64,000 nt of DNA, from the NCBI RefSeq assembly GCF_014202475.1, contig NZ_JACHGV010000008.1:248001-312000 (forward strand), read 5' to 3'. The DNA is from Streptomyces paradoxus (GTDB taxonomy: Bacteria > Actinomycetota > Actinomycetes > Streptomycetales > Streptomycetaceae). The stretch's first letter is position 1. Each line of letters begins with the position of its first letter. This document shows positions 60,632 through 64,000 of this stretch, piece after piece. Below the pieces are notes generated by a model. That model was given only the letters and a program-made list of their open reading frames with translations, was not told where the DNA came from and did not search any database. A program made the translations under genes and the position numbers.

Positions 60632-61489
60632 ATGCCCGTTGTGACTTCTCCCGACTTTGACGATCACCCGGAGCGGGCACTGCTGGACCGGATCGAGGCG
60701 TACTACGACGCGGTCCCACGCCATGGCGCTCGCGTCGAGGACCACGGGCCGCTCACCCTGTTCGTGCGGGAGGGCCAGGGCTGGCCGTTCTACGCACGTC
60801 CCGCACGGGGGTGGTCCGGAACGCTGCGGGCCACCGATGTCCGGAAAGTCCGTGCCCGCCAGCGGGAGCTGGGGGTCCCGGAGAGTTTCGAATGGGTCGC
60901 CGAGACCACCCCCACGCTGCGGGCGGCAGCCGAGGAGTCGGGACTCGTGGTCCACGAACATCCGCTGATGGTGCTCGATCCCGGTACCCCCGCAGCTCGT
61001 GCGGACGGGGTGTCCAGCAGCGTATCCGTGCGGATCACAGGCGCGGACGATCCGATCCTGCCCGGCGCCCTGGCCGTTCCTCACCTCGCCTTCGCCGAGC
61101 CCGGGACCAGCGTCGGTCTCGCGGGAACACCGCAACTGGCGGAAGCGATCGACGCCCGCGTCGCCGACGGATCGGTGGAACGCGCGATGCTGCGCATCCG
61201 GGCAGGTCTGACCGCGGTCGCCGCAGCGGTCGAGGACGGATCAGTGCTGTCCGCGGGGCAGCACCAACCGCTCGCCGGAGTCAGCGAGATCGTCGGCGTC
61301 GGAACGCTCCCCGCAGCCCGCCGTCGTGGTCTCGCAGGTGCGGTTACCGCGGCGCTGGTGGCCGACGCCAGGTCGCGGGGTGCGGCAACCGTCTTCCTGT
61401 CGGCCGGTGACGATGATGTCGCGCGGGTCTACGCCCGGCTCGGCTTCCGCACGATCGGTACGGCGTTGATCGCCGAACCCGGAGAGTAG
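60632..61489 (+). CDS. GNAT N-acetyltransferase
   Basis: This 285-residue protein has a C-terminal GNAT domain. The acetyl-CoA-binding loop is VGVGTLPAARRRGLAGAVTAAL near 225, followed by GAATVFLSAGDDDVARVYARLGFRTIG. The N-terminal 140 residues look like a second, degenerate GNAT-like domain (LFVREGQGWPFYARPA). ATG 60632 and GTG 60641 are both possible and neither has a clear Shine-Dalgarno sequence. Substrate unknown. The 48-bp gap after the lipid kinase could make it part of that transcript. Confidence 0.83.
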   Translation: MPVVTSPDFDDHPERALLDRIEAYYDAVPRHGARVEDHGPLTLFVREGQGWPFYARPARGWSGTLRATDVRKVRARQRELGVPESFEWVAETTPTLRAAAEESGLVVHEHPLMVLDPGTPAARADGVSSSVSVRITGADDPILPGALAVPHLAFAEPGTSVGLAGTPQLAEAIDARVADGSVERAMLRIRAGLTAVAAAVEDGSVLSAGQHQPLAGVSEIVGVGTLPAARRRGLAGAVTAALVADARSRGAATVFLSAGDDDVARVYARLGFRTIGTALIAEPGE

Positions 61490-61645
61490 GCCGACCGGGT
61501 CCGGAGGAGTATGCACGGAATCCGACGACTCGGTGGCCGTTCTGATCGACCGGGTGCCATGATCACTCGGCGGCCTCGCACCCTGGCCTGCCATCCGGCG
61601 GCCCCGGGCCGCACCACGAACAGCGTTCTGGCGGAAAGGACTTAC

Positions 61646-62242
61646 GTGCGCAGACTCGTCTACTACGTCGCCACCACTCTCGATGGTTTCATCGCGGGCC
61701 CGGACGGCGCGGACCCCACGGGTCCGAACGGCTTCTGGCCCCTTCAGGAGGACTACATACATCACCTCGTCGCCGAGTACCCGGAGACGCTCCCCGTCCA
61801 GGCCCGGCAGGCCCTGTCCGTCACGGCGGAAGGCACGCGCTTCGACACCGTCCTCGAAGGCCGGCGCAGTTACGAGATCGGACTCGCGGCCGGCATCCCC
61901 GACGCCTACCCCCACCTGCGTCACCTGGTGTTCTCCCGGACCATGACCGAGAGCCCCGCCCCGGCCGTCGAACTGGTCGCCGGCGACCCGGTGGAGACGG
62001 TGCGGGAGCTCAAGCAGCAGGACGGCAAGGACATCTGGCTGCTGGGCGGGGCCGAGCTGGCGGGCGCCCTGTACGCCGAGATCGACACGCTGATCCTCAA
62101 AGTGGGCCCGCTGACCATCGGCGACGGGATCCCGCTGTTCTCCCGCAAGGCCGCCTTCGACCCGCGTACCTGGACACTCACCGACCACACCGCCCTCAAG
62201 AGCGGCGCCGTGTTCCTGACCTACACGCGCAACACCGACTGA
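61646..62242 (+). CDS. RibD/dihydrofolate-reductase-fold protein
   Basis: This 198-residue protein belongs to the RibD C-terminal/DHFR-like family. The start VRRLVYYVATTLDGFIAGPDG, the middle TVLEGRRSYEIGL and LVFSRTM, and IWLLGGAELAGALY are characteristic. The GTG at 61646 is preceded by GAAAGGA. Members are pyridine-nucleotide reductases of uncertain substrate, often annotated as dihydrofolate reductase; a true DHFR role is not supported. The 155-bp space upstream holds no other gene. Confidence 0.85.
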   Translation: MRRLVYYVATTLDGFIAGPDGADPTGPNGFWPLQEDYIHHLVAEYPETLPVQARQALSVTAEGTRFDTVLEGRRSYEIGLAAGIPDAYPHLRHLVFSRTMTESPAPAVELVAGDPVETVRELKQQDGKDIWLLGGAELAGALYAEIDTLILKVGPLTIGDGIPLFSRKAAFDPRTWTLTDHTALKSGAVFLTYTRNTD

Positions 62243-62298
62243 GATCCCCCGGCGGGCGGCGCTCTTGACGCGGACTCAGTCGTTCCCGACGCCCAGCA

Positions 62299-62342
62299 GC
62301 GGCCCTGCGACTGCACCTGAGAGGTGAATGCCGCAGGGCCGC
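62299..62342. terminator. Hairpin downstream of the RibD-like gene
   Basis: An 11-bp perfect stem (62299-62309 with 62332-62342) encloses a 22-nt loop that itself holds a 5-bp stem. It follows the RibD-like stop by 56 nt and may terminate it. The rest of the 257-bp intergenic region is AT-richer and includes ACAAGTTGGCTAAGTTGG near 62412-62429. Confidence 0.5.
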
Positions 62343-62499
62343 GCTGAGAGGGGCGAAGGTCACAGCGGCATATCGGACAATTCGCAACTTCGATCTTCAC
62401 GGAAGTCTCACAAGTTGGCTAAGTTGGTTACAGCATGCACGACTTCCACCGATCGATAGGTGGTTCAGTGCGCTCACGGACCGAAGGAGTGCCCTTTCC

Positions 62500-62628
62500 A
62501 TGGCGCTGGAACGAACCTCGCGCCTCGAAGTGAGCGACTTCCCGGACAAGGCCAACTCCCTTGCCGCGGAGGCCCTCACCATCGAGTCCCGGATCCGGCA
62601 GTCGGCTGGTGCCCGTGCTGGCGCATGA
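62500..62628 (+). CDS. 42-residue small ORF of unknown function
   Basis: The ORF begins MALERTSRLEVSDFPDKANS and ends SAGARAGA. It has a GAAGGAG sequence 11 nt before the ATG and nearly all codons end in G or C, unlike the overlapping frames, so it looks translated. It overlaps the first codons of the NlpC/P60 gene in another frame. It may be a small protein, or the beginning of a gene whose remainder was replaced. No family is recognised. Confidence 0.4.
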   Translation: MALERTSRLEVSDFPDKANSLAAEALTIESRIRQSAGARAGA

Positions 62629-63943
62629 CGGCGAGGCGCCGAGCCCTGACGAGGTCCGGCGGCGGATCGACAGCCTCTACGACCGGGCCGAGAGCGACAC
62701 GGGCACCTTCAACGCGACCCGCGCCGCTGCGATCCCGCGTCAGCGGGGCACGGACGCCCGCGGCCGGTCCGAGGAGGACATGGCGCCGGCGACCCAATCC
62801 CTTGCCAGGCAGTGGTTCGACGTCGCCCGCGCCAAGCTGGGCCCGTCCGTGCCGGCGTGGCAGTCGGACCGGAGGATGCCGGTCCGGCCCGACCGCGCAC
62901 CCCAGGCGGAACGATCCGTGCGCCCGGCGGAACGTCCCGCAGAACCCCGTGCCCTCGAAGCGGCCAAGGCGCCCACCGGTGGTGTGCGGGAGCTGACCAG
63001 TGGATCAGCGCAGGCACCAGCCACTGAGATCCTCCCGGAGCTCTCCGGCCAGCGAGCCGCACCGGCTGCGGCAGGCGAAGCCCGGCGGGTCGAGAGTGCC
63101 TCGTGGACCGCTGAGCAGCCGGGCCTCGGTGGCGACCTGGCGGCGTGGCCGCTGTCCGAGCCCGTACCGGCGCTCGCGCCGGAGCCCAGCCCAGAGTCCC
63201 TCGCGGCGCTGCCCGCCCTCCCGGCCCCCACCGCGGCTGCTCACCAGGTGGATCTTCCAGCGAGCGGGGCGGAGACGTACGGTGCCGACCTGACGACCGT
63301 CACGACCGCACCGTATGCCGCACCCCTGCCAGCGGATCTCGCCGCCTACTACGCCGCAGGTCCGCCGGCCGAAGTGACCACCGCGACCCATGGCGCCGGC
63401 CTGCCCGACATCTCCGCACCAGTCCTGGCCGCTCATGCTCCGGCAGCGCCCGTTGAGCCGGCCGCCGCACCGGCCCTCGCCGCGCCGACGGCCCCGGATG
63501 CCCTCACCGCACGCGAGATTCCCGCCACCACCTACACACCGGTCGCCGGCGGAGAACCCTGGCTGACGCCGGTCGCCGGCCACAGCACCCAGGCCGAGCG
63601 GGTGATCGCCTTCGCTCGCGCGCAGATCGGTCTGCCTTGCGTATGGGGCGCGGTCGGGCCGGGATCGTACGACGCGGCAGGTCTCACCCAGGCCGCCTGG
63701 AAGACCGTCGGCGTCACGCTTCCCCGGACCACCCAGGCCCAGTGGACAGCGGGAGTCCAGGTCTCGCTCGCTGATGTCCAGGTCGGGGACCTGGTCTTCT
63801 TCCACGACGACCCAGGCCACGTCGGGATCTGGAGCGGCGACGGCATGATGATTCACGCCCCCGGCCCGGGTGCCCTCATCCGTGAGGAGTCGGTGTTCTT
63901 CGCCGGCCAGTCGGCGATCAAGGGCGCGATCCGCCCGGCTTGA
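62615..63943 (+). CDS. NlpC/P60 (C40) family protein with substituted catalytic Cys
   Basis: This protein of about 442 residues has an N-terminal helix region (RRRIDSLYDRAESDTGTFNA, then ARQWFDVARAKLGPSVPA), a long Ala/Pro-rich middle (about 90-315), and a C-terminal NlpC/P60 domain (IAFARAQIGLPCVWGAVGPG, LTQAAWKTVGVTLPRTTQAQ, VGDLVFFHDDPGHVGIWSGD). In active members the domain has DCSGL; here it reads YDAAGLT, so the nucleophile position (about residue 354) is Ala. The His of GHVGIW is kept. I chose GTG 62615 because the start VLAHDG resembles the usual N-terminus of such proteins. No signal peptide is visible. It is probably a non-catalytic cell-wall or binding protein. Confidence 0.78.
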   Translation: MLAHDGEAPSPDEVRRRIDSLYDRAESDTGTFNATRAAAIPRQRGTDARGRSEEDMAPATQSLARQWFDVARAKLGPSVPAWQSDRRMPVRPDRAPQAERSVRPAERPAEPRALEAAKAPTGGVRELTSGSAQAPATEILPELSGQRAAPAAAGEARRVESASWTAEQPGLGGDLAAWPLSEPVPALAPEPSPESLAALPALPAPTAAAHQVDLPASGAETYGADLTTVTTAPYAAPLPADLAAYYAAGPPAEVTTATHGAGLPDISAPVLAAHAPAAPVEPAAAPALAAPTAPDALTAREIPATTYTPVAGGEPWLTPVAGHSTQAERVIAFARAQIGLPCVWGAVGPGSYDAAGLTQAAWKTVGVTLPRTTQAQWTAGVQVSLADVQVGDLVFFHDDPGHVGIWSGDGMMIHAPGPGALIREESVFFAGQSAIKGAIRPA

Positions 63944-64000
63944 CGTCGGCTGTCGGCGCAGCCGGGGAGAAGTGAGGTGGGGGATTCCGCCGTGTCCCTG

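Noticed and set aside
61646..62242. Housekeeping dihydrofolate reductase
   Set aside because: Sequence matches the RibD C-terminal-like family rather than classical FolA, and no thymidylate synthase gene is near, so a link to the folate genes of the betaine cluster is not supported.
62299..62360. Possible c-di-AMP (ydaO) or TPP riboswitch before the NlpC/P60 gene
   Set aside because: GAGGTGAAT and AGGGC recall parts of the ydaO consensus and CTGAGAGG recalls TPP switches, but the required helices and the second conserved block are absent and the hairpin closes directly on itself. It looks like a terminator.

Overview
The window is high-GC DNA with strong G/C third-position codon bias, frequent GTG starts, ATGA/GTGA gene overlaps and REP-like repeats of a kind I recognise from Streptomyces. 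Mycothiol-dependent formaldehyde oxidation, an EshA-type encapsulin and a 2-methylisoborneol synthase also point to Streptomyces or a close relative. I saw no rRNA, tRNA, CRISPR array, transposase or integrase.

Left edge (0-7.2 kb): an MFS permease diverges from a small operon (2-hydroxyacid dehydrogenase, APH-fold kinase, cupin) of unknown substrate. An Eis-family acetyltransferase and a decayed BCCT betaine/choline transporter follow.

Core (7.2-38 kb, plus sdaA at 41.5-42.9 kb): a nearly complete route from choline and glycine betaine to pyruvate, CO2 and ammonia. BetA and BetB make betaine and ProV/ProW-ProW/ProX import it. Two near-identical Rieske oxygenases, with a ferredoxin and an FAD reductase, demethylate it. 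A DMGO-type dimethylglycine oxidase and sarcosine oxidase (SoxB, a SoxD-SoxA fusion, SoxG) take off the other methyls. FolD, PurU and an FdhF/YdeP-type dehydrogenase oxidise folate-bound C1 units. MscR and an MBL hydrolase handle free formaldehyde. GlyA and SdaA turn glycine into serine and then pyruvate. Extra PabB and FolP copies may raise the folate supply.

The main discovery is regulatory. Nine promoters in this core carry the same 36-bp operator: two imperfect 17-bp palindromes (GTTGC-N7-GCAAC) spaced by 2 bp. In eight of them the operator lies 23-27 bp downstream of a TTGAC -35 box. Single copies overlap the start codons of two paralogous IclR-family genes, which are the obvious candidate regulators.

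38-47.7 kb: accessory genes (HAD hydrolase, luciferase-like oxidoreductase, DeoR regulator, MarR/old yellow enzyme, TauE/SafE permease, a Lys/Ala-rich winged-helix protein) mixed with gene remnants (MFS, TPP enzyme, ArsR/histidine kinase).

47.7-54 kb: an EACC1-caspase pair resembling a biological-conflict module, divergent from a family 2B encapsulin - 2-methylisoborneol synthase - GPP methyltransferase operon.

54-64 kb: a spermidine-synthase-like membrane protein, glpD-tetR divergent from an alkyl-DHAP-synthase-like oxidase and a lipid kinase, a GNAT protein, a RibD/DHFR-like reductase, and an NlpC/P60 protein whose expected catalytic Cys is Ala.
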